From: Siphonodentalium dalli | Lineage: Eukaryota; Mollusca; Scaphopoda; Gadilida; Siphonodentaliidae | Length of the DNA stretch: 64,000 bases | Assembly: GCA_032622095.1 (NCBI GenBank) | Contig: CP136067.1 | Coordinates: 201,496,181-201,560,180 of the forward strand | Direction: 5' to 3' | In this document: piece by piece, positions 1 to 11,280 of the stretch | Layout: every line of letters starts with the position of its first letter | Numbering within the stretch: the stretch's first letter is position 1 | The notes under the pieces: generated by a model | What the model was told of the DNA's origin: nothing | Databases searched by the model: none | Seen by the model: only the letters and a program-made list of their open reading frames with translations | Made by a program: the position numbers and the translations under genes

Positions 1-2302
1 ATGACTCAGGATACGGCAGCCGATTTAGTAACGAAAAGTGCTATTTTGACACCCCATGCACGACTTCAGCCCAATTTTAGAAAATTTGGAAGGGGGTGCA
101 AGGTCGCGTGACTTTGATATAGTTGCCCCCGGGGTGGCACCGCACGAATATACAAGAATTCCCGGGTGGCCACCATGACTCAGGATACGGCAGCCGATTT
201 AGTAACGAAAAGTGCTATTTTGACACCCCATGCACGACTTCAGCCCAATTTTAGAAAATTTGGAAGGGGGTGCAAGGTCGCGTGACTTTGATATAGTTGC
301 ACCCGGGGTGGCACCGCACGAAAATACAAGAATTCCCGGGTGGCCACCATGACTCGGGATACGGCAGCCGATTTAGTAACGAAAAGTGCTATTTTGACAC
401 CCCATGCACGACTTCAGCCCAATTTTAGAAAATTTGGAAGGGGGTGCATGGTCGCGTGACTTTGATATAGTTGCCCCCGGTGTGGCACCGCACGAAAATA
501 CAAGAATTTCCGGGTGGCCACCATGACTCAGGATACGGCAGCCGATTTAGTAACGAAAAGTGCTATTTTGACACCCCATGCACGACTTCAGCCCAATTTT
601 AGAAACTTTGGAAGGGGGTGCAAGGTCGCGTGACTTTGATATAGTTGCCCCCGGGGTGGCACCGCACGAAAATACAAGAATTCCCGGGTGGCCACCATGA
701 CTCAGGATACGGCAGCCGATTTAGTAACGAAAAGTGCTATTTTGACACCCCATGCACGACTTCAGCCCAATTTTAGAAAATTTGGAAGGGGGTGCATGGT
801 CGCGTGACTTTGATATAGTTGCCCCCGGTGTGGCACCGCACGAAAATACAAGAATTTCCGGGTGGCCACCATGACTCAGGATACGGCAGCCGATTTAGTA
901 ACGAAAAGTGCTATTTTGACACCCCATGCACGACTTCAGCCCAATTTTAGAAAATTTGGAAGGGGGTGCAAGGTCGCGTGACTTTGATATAGTTGCCACC
1001 GGGGTGGCACCGCACGAAAATACAAGAATTCCCGGGTGGCCACCATGACTCAGGATACGGCAGCCGATTTAGTAACGAAAAGTGCTATTTTGACACCCCA
1101 TGCACGACTTCAGCCCAATTTTAGAAAATTTGGAAGGGGGTGCAAGGTCGCGTGACTTTGATATAGTTGCCCCCGGGGTGGCACCGCACGAAAATACAAG
1201 AATTCCCGGGTGGCTTCCATGACTCAGGATACGGCAGCCGATTTAGTAACGAAAAGTGCTATTTTGACACCCCATGCACGACTTCAGCCCAATTTTAGAA
1301 AATTTGGAAGGGGGTGCATGGTCGCGTGACATTGATATAGTTGCCCCCGGTGTGGCACCGCACGAAAATACAAGAATTTCCGGGTGGCCACCATGACTCA
1401 GGATACGGCAGCCGATTTAATAACGAAAAGTGCTATTTTGACACCCCATGCACGACTTCAGCCCAATTTTAGAAAATTTGGAAGAGGGTGCAAGGTCGCG
1501 TGACTTTGATATAGTTGCCCCCGGGGTGGCACCGCACGAAAATACAAGAATTCCCGGGTGGCCACCATGACTCAGGATACGGCAGCCGATTTAGTAACGA
1601 AAAGTGCTATTTTGACACCCCATGCACGACTTCAGCCCAATTTTAGAAAATTTGGAAGGGGGTGCATGATCGCGTGACTTTGATATAGTTGCCCCCGGTG
1701 TGGCACCGCACGAAAATACAAGAATTTCCGGGTGGCCACCATGACTCAGGATACGGCAGCCGATTTAGTAACGAAAAGTGCTATTTTGACACCCCATGCA
1801 CGACTTCAGCCCAATTTTAGAAAATTTGGAAGGGGGTGCAAGGTCGCGTGACTTTGATATAGTTGCCCCCGGGGTGGCACCGTACGAAAATACAAGAATT
1901 CCCGGGTGGCCACCATGACTCAGGATACGGCAGCCGATTTAGTAACGAAAAGTGCTATTTTGACACCCCATGCACGACTTCAGCCCAATTTTAGAAAATT
2001 TGGAAGGGGGTGCATGATCGCGTGACTTTGATATAGTTGCCCCCGGTGTGGCACCGCACGAAAATACAAGAATTTCCGGGTGGCCACCATGACTCAGGAT
2101 ACGGCAGCCGATTTAGTAACGAAAAGTGCTATTTTGACACCCCATGCACGACTTCAGCCCAATTTTAGAAAATTTGGAAGGGGGTGCAAGGTCGCGTGAC
2201 TTTGATATAGTTGCCCCCGTGGTGGCACCGCACGAAAATACAAGAATTCCCGGGTGGCCACCATGACTCGGGATACGGCAGCCGATTTAGTAACGAAAAG
2301 TG
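1..2302. repeat. 174-bp tandem satellite array, 13.2 copies
   Basis: Thirteen complete head-to-tail units of exactly 174 bp start at 1, 175, 349, 523 and so on to 2089, plus a 40-bp partial unit from 2263. The array runs off the left edge. Two variants alternate: A (TGCAAGGTCG, CCGGGGTGG, AATTCCCGGG) and B (TGCATGGTCG or TGCATGATCG, CCGGTGTGG, AATTTCCGGG), in the order A A B A B A A B A B A B A. The period is a multiple of three, and most units hold a 36-codon open frame opening at GCCACCATG, but a stop ends it in each unit. In the gene model it lies in the last intron of lectin gene B. Confidence 0.97.
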
Positions 2303-2318
2303 TAATTTTAGGAGAATA

Positions 2319-2345
2319 GGGAACTGGGAACTGGGAACTGGGAAC
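2319..2345. repeat. GGGAACT heptanucleotide microsatellite
   Basis: Three full copies of GGGAACT plus GGGAAC, just after the point where the last satellite unit loses similarity (about 2302). It may mark the array edge. Confidence 0.9.
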
Positions 2346-2418
2346 GGAATTCATGGAGCTGAAAGCATGCAACAAATGTATAACATACACTAATCAATGT
2401 ATACGATGTACATACGAC

Positions 2419-2545
2419 GTCTTTCGTCCATCCAACAATATGAAGAAATATACACTGATCAATAAATACAATGTCTTTCATCCATCCATGATCTATATGA
2501 AGAAATATACACTAATTAATATATACAATGTCTTTCATGTATATA
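2419..2545. repeat. short 54-57 bp tandem repeat, about 2.2 copies
   Basis: TCTTTC(A/G)TCCATCC recurs at about 2420 and 2474, and the TCTTTCAT start again at 2531, with ATATGAAGAAATATACACT between. A related TCTTTCACG...GGATCTGACTAAAAA context recurs near 26890-26950. Confidence 0.7.
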
Positions 2546-2703
2546 GAATTCTTCATACCAAACTTATTTTATACACGAGGATCTGACTAAAAATATTGAC
2601 GCGATGAAAAATTGAATACAGCTTTAACCAAACATACGACCACTAATTGACGGCTCGACAGAAGTTTCAGAATGAATACATCATTATAGGAATGGCTACC
2701 TAC

Positions 2704-2898
2704 CAATTACATGCGCATCCATAACGGTTGCGAGTGTCAGCCACATTTCTTGGTTCTCCACCACCACCAGATGTCCACCCAGATTGATACATATTTGCTT
2801 GGCTTGGGTGTGATTCACCAACGGTTCTGTTGGGTATGCCATATAGAATTGGGAGCCAGCTACGCCGGTGACATCGTATCGGGCGTTGTCGGTGGAAC
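2704..2898 (-). CDS. lectin-like gene B, exon 2 (N-terminal half of a C-type lectin-like domain)
   Basis: Internal 195-nt exon, phase 1 at both ends. The acceptor is a pyrimidine-rich stretch ending TTTCCAG at 2899-2900, and the donor GTAGGT occupies 2698-2703. It encodes about 65 residues containing QFYMAYPTEPLVNHTQAKQ, then QICINLGGHLVVVEN, the typical first half of a CTLD (first domain Cys, helix 1, then the LGGHLVVVE strand and helix 2). It is about 70% identical by eye to the gene A exon at 28964-29158 and has the same length and phases. The partner exon 1 is at 16988-17291; the exon with the second CTLD half is not in the window and should lie left of base 1. Ca2+ or sugar binding cannot be judged because those loops are in the missing half. 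A pseudogene is possible, but the frame and both splice sites are clean. Confidence 0.85.
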
Positions 2899-2904
2899 CT
2901 GGAA

Positions 2905-5900
2905 ATGTGTGAACAGTTGTCATCACGCGAAACATCCCAATTGAGGCGATTTATTTTAATTCGCCTAGCAGTAGCGGATCCTAACATCGAATAAAAACTA
3001 TATATATGAACCGTTGGTTGACGTTGTTGGTGGTAGATATACATAGACATATATCATCATTGATATTGATGTCATTCTCTCTTGATATTTCACCCGTCTG
3101 GCCATAACGTGCTCAGTTATTTGCACATGTATCAATTGAATATATCGTAATGAGCTCGACGTGACCAGCTACTATGATGACACCCATTTAACATAGCCCA
3201 TGACTATAATATGACTAGTATCAGTCTGAGTAAACTCATACCTAAATATTCATTACAACATTGAATATTAGGTCTGACGGATAACATCGCTATCTCATTT
3301 CCAAGTCCTCGGGATTCCGTAATCTGATTGATTGCGTAAATTATTTTCCGTCCAATGAAACCGTATGGGTTAATAAACAAGTGTTAGTGTGCGGAGACTC
3401 CCATAGTGTCACTTCTAAATATAGTAACAGAGCGGCGCTTGCAAATACAACAGAGACAGAAAAAATGGCTTCGAAATTATATATTCGGTACGATTCCGAT
3501 TAATTTGAAGGATGTGCTGGACCTGATAGATAGGCATGCGTATGGTACCAACTTGGCCTCCCATAAATATAAATAGAACTCACTCATGTCCGTGTATTTG
3601 ATTTACTTTATTGTAACATGGTTTGAAAATCAAATTATTTGTCGTAAAACTAAAAAAGTCATCTGAAAGTTAAACACCGAGGAAATGACTTAATTTTATG
3701 CTTTTAAATAGTTCTAAAGCATCATTTTTGATGACGACCTTATTTTTTGCTCTCGGATGCAGCTTTCCCGTTGATGCAGCGAGTTCATCTCCCGAAAAAG
3801 AATAGTCGCACACACGACAAATATTATCTTCTGTAAGTTTATGTCGCGACACAGGCCTTGTTATTGCGAAGCACAACAAATAACACGTGGGGACACCTGT
3901 CAATCATCGATGTATTTTTAAAATTCCGTGACGTCATTTTGGGGAAGCTCTTCGCTGAATAGAAATGGTTTTGGCGACATTAGCTCCAGACTCTATATTT
4001 CAAATATAGAGTCGACGTTCACCCAGACTGGACTAGTATTAACGTTCACTGTCTTTCTGTCCTCATTTACATGAAATCTCTATAGTTGACATTGATGCTT
4101 ACATGTACAATTGAATCTGGTCTGCGGATATTATATAATATTATATTATATTATATATATATATACTTATTATTTGACAATTACCGCCAGGTAGTGGATA
4201 ATTTGTTATTTATTTATTGGCCATGCAGTCCCTGTACAATATCATTAATTAACATTTAGTTTAACTGCATGATGTTCAAGTAACAATCTACCCTCGAAAA
4301 CCAATGTGCAATATGCATCTGTAATGGCCCAAAATACACAACAACAATGGAAAATCATTTCTAAAAGTTTATATTCAAAGTATGTATTGGGTTATTGCAA
4401 TGCCACCTTGTTAACTGTGTAAGCAATGCTGCAAACATTGTTTGCACACCTTGTTCGGATATTGTAAACTTAATGTTCGCTGTATACGATGAATACTTTG
4501 CTAAAAGGGTAATTCATTCACGTATAAGTGGGCCGGACCGCGTTGGACCGGTCCTTGAAAGTGCACCGGACCTGAATGGCCTGGACAAGACAGGATCTGA
4601 CCACCTAGTCAGTGAACCGGACCACCCGGTCCGGTCCGCGTCACTACGCTGGACGGAGATACGGATGGGGGGGTCATTTCTATATCGCTACCAAACTTCG
4701 TCTGCCCAGGGGGCACAGTTATCTTTTGCACACAAGTGCTATCAGGGTCGCTGCGTGTCCTCACCCACGACGTTAAAGCATCATATTTTACACGATTCTT
4801 GTCAATTCACGAAAGCGCTCTTTGCTACGATTTTTGACAAAATCAACATTAAATGGTCACGGTTGTAATGGTTTAATCGAATCGTGTATATAACAGTCCG
4901 TAAGTGATAAATTCCCCAAATAAATACCTTATAAAACATCAAAAGAATCTATGTTGTGTAAGTGATATAACACGTACAAGGTTAACATATTTAGTATGGT
5001 ATAGAATACTTATTACTGGACGCAGGTCACCTGCGGAAGGGTGCCATATACAATACGGTACATACCACTTCCGCAGTCAACCAACACCCAGCGTGAGTAT
5101 GGCGTTTATTCGGGTATAAAACTCTAAAGGAGTAGTCCAGCACTAACATGTGACCAAAAACCTTCCGGGATAATATAACTTCTGCATAGGAAAACAGCCC
5201 TAAGACTAAGGATTCAGGCCACATGAGAAAACGAAACACACCAATACGCGTCCTATCATCGCAACCCACTGGTTATAAAATACATTATGATTGATTTAAC
5301 TATGAAATGAAGTCAGTCATTTGAATTTAGAATAACGATAAGTCATAAATAAATCACTAGAAGTTAAAAAACACTGAGATGTTTGTGAATAAAATGGTAG
5401 AGATGGGTGTCTGGCTACTATGAATGTTCGGTGGCTTATTTTGTGACAAGATTAGCACCAACTTAATATCTCAGTGTACTGTGGACAGCAAGGTAATGTT
5501 ATTCCCTTCGACCTGGATTACACTATACGAACACGTAGTACAACACCCCAGCCAAAGGCTACCCTCACACCCCGTCATTAAATAAAACAATATTTACAAA
5601 GCAAAATCTCCAAAGTGTGTAATGAAACTACACAAATCAAGTAATATGTTAATATTACTTATAGATAGAACGTTCAGATGTTTGAAAACTCTTAAAATAC
5701 TCTGATTGAATAGCCTTGGTCCAAACTGAGTTGTTACTTTGGGGATAATTTGTATAACAAAAAAGCATTCGACAAAACAATTCCTTCATAACAGAAACTG
5801 TCGGAGCCGAAGGGACCTGCATGAGGGATTGTGATTTTTCCCCCTGATCTTCATTTATAGCTACAGTAAAAGCTAACTCTGGTGGAATGCTTGAGACCAC

Positions 5901-6173
5901 AATCTTCTTCATTAGCAATACCTTCCTTCGGTAATCCGCTGTTCAACGGTTAGCATGTTCATTCTTAGATGTGCATTGTACCATACAGTTGGTTTGTGTC
6001 CCAAGACAAAATATAATCAATATATTCTGAGATTTCTGTAATTTGCCATTGGTTGTTAAAGATAGTACACTATACCAAGAACATCAAGCGTACTCAAAAT
6101 AGCATCGAAACAAAGCGAGAACTAATAATCGTTTAGCGAAGCTTGATAACAATCAGCTTTTCTATAAAGTAAC
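2905..6173. other. intron 1 of gene B, left part: no gene seen
   Basis: AT-rich sequence between lectin exon 2 and the first MITE. It holds an AT microsatellite at about 4128-4165 and a GC-richer stretch at about 4530-4660 made of repeated GGACC/GGTCC blocks. Open frames at 3670-3903 and 4395-4868 show no recognisable family. A 9-bp hairpin (CTGCGGAAG/CTTCCGCAG) spans about 5031-5079. Confidence 0.6.
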
Positions 6174-6177
6174 TTAA

Positions 6178-6700
6178 AGATACGGGCGGCGTTGGTGGTG
6201 GGTATGCTGTTAAAATATTCACCTCCGTCAAAAACCGCCATAAACAGAAAGAATAGTAAAATAGATAGATACCTTGTTCTTATACCAATCAGAAATATCG
6301 CATAAGCAGTACGTTATTGTCAATTGTTTCCCATTTGTTATGTAGTTGAAATAAAGCAAAACACGTTACGTTACCTGGCTTTTTTTTAGATCCGGATATG
6401 GTAAACACAAATGACGTTATTTGTTACTCTTTTCCTTACATGGAAATAATAAAGAGCGTTTATATCATGTGTATCTGATTAACCAATAGAATTGCTCTGT
6501 GTTGTGTAAACAGAAGCACAACTTCTGTAACACGAGCAGGCTCTTGTTTACGTACACCATCGTACGTCTTGACGACAATACACTATTTACGCGCTGATTA
6601 TGTTTGGCATATGAACAAAACTATATACATTTTAATATTCCGTCTGTTGATGGCGATTTGAACAAATATTAATATTTTGCAACGAACGCCGCCCGTGCCT
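6178..6700. mobile_element. MITE family 1, copy 1 (523 bp, TTAA target duplication)
   Basis: It is flanked by TTAA at 6174-6177 and 6701-6704. The termini are inverted repeats: left AGATACGGGCGGCGTT, right reverse complement AGGCACGGGCGGCGTT. There is no coding capacity. Homologous copies with the same ends and TTAA flanks lie at 29189-29694 and 54964-55457, sharing internal blocks such as AATAAAGAGCGTTTAT and CAAAAACCGCCA. TTAA duplications are typical of piggyBac-type (and Kolobok) transposition, so a nonautonomous relative of one of these is the likely identity. Confidence 0.9.
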
Positions 6701-6729
6701 TTAAGTATTGAGTCTGATTTAGATAAGAC

Positions 6730-7640
6730 TGAGCTGATGCTTCTCCACTTAGATGTTTGTCCAAAACAACTTACATATATTTATCGGTGTTAGAGCAGCT
6801 AGTACTAGTCTGATTACATTTGATGTTAAGCTGCTTACAGCATCGAATTCTTGGTTGGGACCCAAACAGAATAAATTCGGTCTATTATATATGAGCCATT
6901 CACCAAGAGAGGAAAGATCCGCACTCAGAGACTGCTCTATCCTTCGAATGAACTTCCCAGATACAAGCAATGCAGAGTCATCTCCGTACAATAGCAGCCT
7001 AGCTACACGCTACTGCGGCCGATGTATCATTGACAAACACGAATACTAAAGGCACAAGAAAAAAGCCCTGGGGGACGCCGCAAGTAATAACATTGTCCCC
7101 CAGAAAGAACTATTAATATCAGTAATGTGTGTCCGATTAATGAGGTCAGTTTTATACAATTTAAGAATATTACTATCGAACGACATGTCGTGCAATTTGT
7201 CTATAAAAGTATTTATTTATTTAAATATTTCTCCATACCACACTAAGGATGAAGACAAGCCGGTTGTTGCATGGGTTGTTTTGTTTTGTCTGTTTGTTTG
7301 GTTTTTGTTTGTATAGATAGGAACCGCCGCAGCTGATTTCAAATCTGACGGAATATGTCCGTGTTAAAAGGTCCGATTTATAATATGAGTCAAGGGAGAC
7401 ACTATGGCAGATGCACCGTCCCATAGAACCTGACTGAACTTGTGTATATACAAGTTGCCTTCGATAGAGTGAGATCCAGCAGAAATTCTGAGACTATCAG
7501 TAGCGATGTTACAGAAGAATGTATTAAATCCATTTGCTACTGCCTATTTATCACACATAAGATAATCGCCTGTTTTAAGCAGATGTTCGACGATGAGCAA
7601 TTTGCTTTCTTAGATGGTCTCTTCGTGCTCTTCCACAGAT
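6730..7640 (-). pseudogene. degenerate non-LTR retrotransposon reverse transcriptase fragment
   Basis: Minus-strand reading recovers the order of a CR1/Jockey-type RT, with frameshifts and stops. Pieces seen, 5' to 3': VANGFNTFFCNIATDSL (pre-RT linker), SPLTHIINRTF and IPSDLKSAAAVPIY (RT block around ...IPSDLK), a degraded NNRLVFILSVV (usually RPISxLPxxSK), KLHDMSFDSNILKLYKTDLINR, GDNVITCGVPQGFFLVPLVF (B motif), then LYGDDSALLVSG (C motif with YGDD) and SLGEWLIYNRPNL. A T/G-rich simple repeat interrupts it at about 7268-7312. It ends close to the MITE at 6178-6700. It is not a recent copy of the LINE at 31505-43241, whose C motif is YADD. No functional product is expected. Confidence 0.85.
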
Positions 7641-9190
7641 CTTTCGAGTTTCAATTATTCTATTCTAGCTGGTTCTTAAAGTGATTAGAATTTAGCCCTT
7701 TAAATCATATATATCTTTATTTCCTCCATCTAGGAGAGTATGTTTTACAAAAACAAAACATAAATTTTTTTTTATAATAATAATACAGAGAAGACAATAG
7801 ATAATAATTCCCGCCACCATGAATCACAAGCACTCATCGAAACAAACTCGCATAAGCACATAATCTCATCAGCTTGCATCCGAATCCACGTTTACACATA
7901 TACATAAAAAATGATATACATACATGCACATTACGAGTGACATTGTTATTACGAGTTATCAGTCCTGTAACAGACACTGACACATCTGGAAGAGATTGTG
8001 TTCGCGTATGTTTGGTGATTAGTTGAGGCGAATGTCGGCTAATATATTACGTTGACTATGTACATTGTCCCCATATATTCCATTGACTATGTACATTGTC
8101 CCCATGGGTTGGGTTGGGGTGACCACATTCAAATTTCCAACTGATGCACCCCCTGAACCTAATCTAAATCCAAGTTTCGATAAAATCAAATTGGGCCCCT
8201 CCTCCTTGCGTTGGAACTTTCCAACTGTTGTCAATTTCCAACCTGAGACACCCTAAGGATTGTAAAATTTCCAACTGATAGCAAATATAGAACCAATAAA
8301 TTAAGGTTGGTCTAAAAACAACAATTTGTCACTAATTAATGCTTGGAAACTTTACTGTACATATGTTATGAAAACAACCCTGTCTTTTATCTCGACGCGT
8401 CCTCCCAATCTCAAGAATACTTGCGGCCGAATTCTGATCTCTGGTCTGGACCAGGTTTCGAGTAAACTAAAATCTAGACCATACCGAAACCACGGTGATC
8501 GCGATGTGTTACCTAGCTTTGGAGCGAGTAAGTTGGGATTATTGGTCCGCACTGGACCGTATTCTCGTTTTTTGTAAACTCAGGTTTACGTAACCAATGT
8601 TTGCCTTCTTAATGTCATTCAATCCTGTGTCGGTCTGTTCATAATTCGAACCATGTGGTAACGTACAAGTTTTGGTAACAGAAACATAAGTATTTTTTGG
8701 AAGCATTTATCTTTATGTTAACCAAATAGGAATTGTGTTATATTGGTATGCCATGTAGATGATAGATTATAATTATATATGCACAGGGCACAATTTAATA
8801 TAATCGATAATTATGTGTGTTATAGTTAACAGTCTACAACTGAGACCTAGTACCCCCCCCCCCACCCGGTCTGATATTTTTGTATAAACCGAGACTTGAA
8901 CCTCAGACGAGAATACCGATATCTGGTTTTGTAGTAGCGATACAGATTGGTAATTTTATTGTAAATCATGCGTGCGTTTAGTTGGCTTTACACTGTAGTT
9001 TCATTATAATATCCTTGTGCTGTTTGAAGCATACTACCGTTAGGTGGATTAAGTCAGATTTTCGTGCTATCTACGCGCAATATGTTATCGATGGGTGTGG
9101 TCGATACGGATAAATAGGCGATAGTAGTTTTGCAAAAGGAAAGTAATTCGCGTTGGATACGGGTGTCTTTAGTTCCGTGTTGCTTTTTTT
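7641..9190. other. intronic AT-rich region with dispersed repeat fragments, no gene seen
   Basis: About 8110-8290 contains several TTTCCAACTG blocks, a dispersed motif cluster also seen at 9585-9660, 17880-18130, 53885-54000 and 54250-54490. About 8430-8490 (GAATTCTGATCTCTGGTCTGG) recurs in inverted form at about 15900-15975. A C-run lies near 8853-8866. Confidence 0.6.
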
Positions 9191-9445
9191 ATATCTGGAG
9201 GTGGTCAACCGTGGGTCAACTATGCACAGTTTTTGGTAAGGCGGGTAGGAATCGTGATTATGTAGGCATATAGCGACAGCTTGTACCACTACTTGGAATA
9301 CTCAAATTATACAAAATTTCCTTCAAAATTGGGCGATTTCTTATGTACCACCCCCCCCCCCCAGGATATCTGGAGGTGGTCAACAGAGGGTCAACATGGC
9401 GTATTTACCAAGAAGGCGGTAGGAATTATCATTATAGGGGCGTAT
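9191..9445. repeat. two diverged direct repeats, about 175 bp apart
   Basis: TATCTGGAGGTGGTCAAC followed by GGGTCAAC and AAGGCGG occurs at about 9193 and again at about 9366; the copies are separated by a C-run (9349-9362). Confidence 0.7.
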
Positions 9446-9487
9446 TGTGATGATTTTATATGTTTTTGTTTGTTTTTTTAAATACCT

Positions 9488-9535
9488 TCGGATGGCAAAT
9501 AGCGCATATCGGTAGAATCGCTATTTGCCATCCGA
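9488..9535. repeat. perfect 17-bp inverted repeat (hairpin)
   Basis: Arms TCGGATGGCAAATAGCG (9488-9504) and its exact reverse complement (9519-9535) are separated by a 14-nt loop. Confidence 0.9.
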
Positions 9536-10137
9536 TGGTGAATAGACACATCAACACCGATCACCCCCCTCACCCCAATGAATTGAACATTTCCAACAGG
9601 TACCTCATTATTTCAAGTTGTTGGAAATTCCCACCTGAAATTACCTATAATAATGGTTAGAAATGTTTTCAACTGATTCAATTTCGGTTCAAACATTTTA
9701 CCGAAATCAGGATAATAATCGAATTTTGGTACCGGTATCCAAAAAACAAATATTTCATGTTCCAAAATTACAGAAATGAAACAATTTCAATTTATTTTTG
9801 TCAGGTTCTTCCATCTAATTTACCAGGTATGCATGCCATTTCCAGCTGCTAAAAGTTTGACCAAAGTTTGGTTGTAAAAACAACCATGAATATTTTTAGC
9901 AGACCCGACATTCCAACTTTAAAACAACATAGTATAGTCGGAGAAGGCGAAAAAATGGTGAACCTAGAAGAAATTGGTTGAGAAGCGATTTTTATGTCAT
10001 TGGACGCGGGAATATCGCCCGAATAATATATCCAAAATCCGTTAAATCCGCTTCGAGCAATTTCTACATCACTTTAAAATAGGGGTCCCCTTTCAACTAT
10101 GTGTGCTGATTTTCTAATGAGCGATTCAAACATTGGG

Positions 10138-10665
10138 TACCAAGATAACATTGATATATTATTGTAATTGTAATATGTATTACATCAAGTATATATTTAG
10201 ATTTGTAAATAAGTCAATATTGGCCATAGTTTCAGCGAAATTTTTATTTTTTAACGAAAATATCATTCACGTTCGCAAAAAAATATGTCCGAGTAAATTG
10301 TATATTGTTTGGAGATTTGTTACTCGAATGTATCGCAAATGACCCTAAAATGTGCACAGGCATGTACTAAATACGACAATATGAAACATGGATAATTTAT
10401 TTAAACATAGAGTACAAATATCTAAAAAATATTAACCCTACCCCCAAAACATGAAATTTCAGGTAAAAAAAATGGAAAAAATAAAATACTTAGAACTATA
10501 ACACTACCTATTTATTGATTAACTATGGGATATTTTTAATACTTTTAAATCATTTGGTAACCTGTTTATAGAAAATTAGTGGTTATTTTATGAATATAAC
10601 AGAGAAAACCCCTATAGTATATGTACATTGACCCAATAAAAGGCGAGCAATTGTTAACTCAGCTG
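10138..10665. repeat. left terminal inverted repeat of the 4.9-kb transposon
   Basis: Aligns with the reverse complement of 14505-15032. Shared landmarks include TTAACCCTACCCCCAAAA, CTATTTATTGATTAACTATG, ATAACAGAGAAA and ATCATTCAC. The arms have diverged by substitutions and small indels, which implies an old insertion. Confidence 0.88.
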
Positions 10666-11280
10666 CTGCACTTGATATAAATATTTTCAGAACCAAGTTT
10701 GGGGCAGGTATGTGGTGGATATCTCCTGAATATTCCAAAATCCACCTAAATCCGACTGGGAAATAATAAATATGAGAACTATGCAAGGGGGTCACATTTA
10801 AGCCATTTTGTTTTGATTCTCCCATGCAATCACAATGAATGGCTATTACACATGAAGTTATTAAAGAGGATCAGATATGATCTTCATGCGTCATATAGTA
10901 TATTAATGCCACACCAAACACTGTAGCATTGTGTACTGAACTATGCGTATCCAAATTAGCCAGGAATCAGCCACCCACAAAGCATCGACACATTTTGTCT
11001 CTTGTATGCAAGAAACTCTCGCTCACATCGCAGGCATAGCTACCTCGCAGCACTATTATCATATCGATATACGTGTATTAATATTTCTATATTAAATTGT
11101 TTTGTCAAACTTCGTCTCTACTGAAACCGAACGGTGTCAACGTACATCAGAAACAATTTGATTGTAATTCTCACTGGTGAGGCTATCTCGGTGAGAGTGT
11201 TGTAATTCATTGTTTAATTAGAATCACATTTTCTATCATTTGAGTTTCATCATAGTTTATGTGAGTGTATTAGTATAGAT

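Noticed and set aside
3670-3903. 77-codon minus-strand frame with ICRVCDYSF
   Set aside because: A CxxC near a start resembles transposon-type N-terminal fingers, but the frame ends quickly and no partner motifs were found; too weak to call.
4395-4868. 157-codon open frame
   Set aside because: No recognisable motif; it overlaps a GGACC/GGTCC repetitive stretch and has no clean start or splice context.
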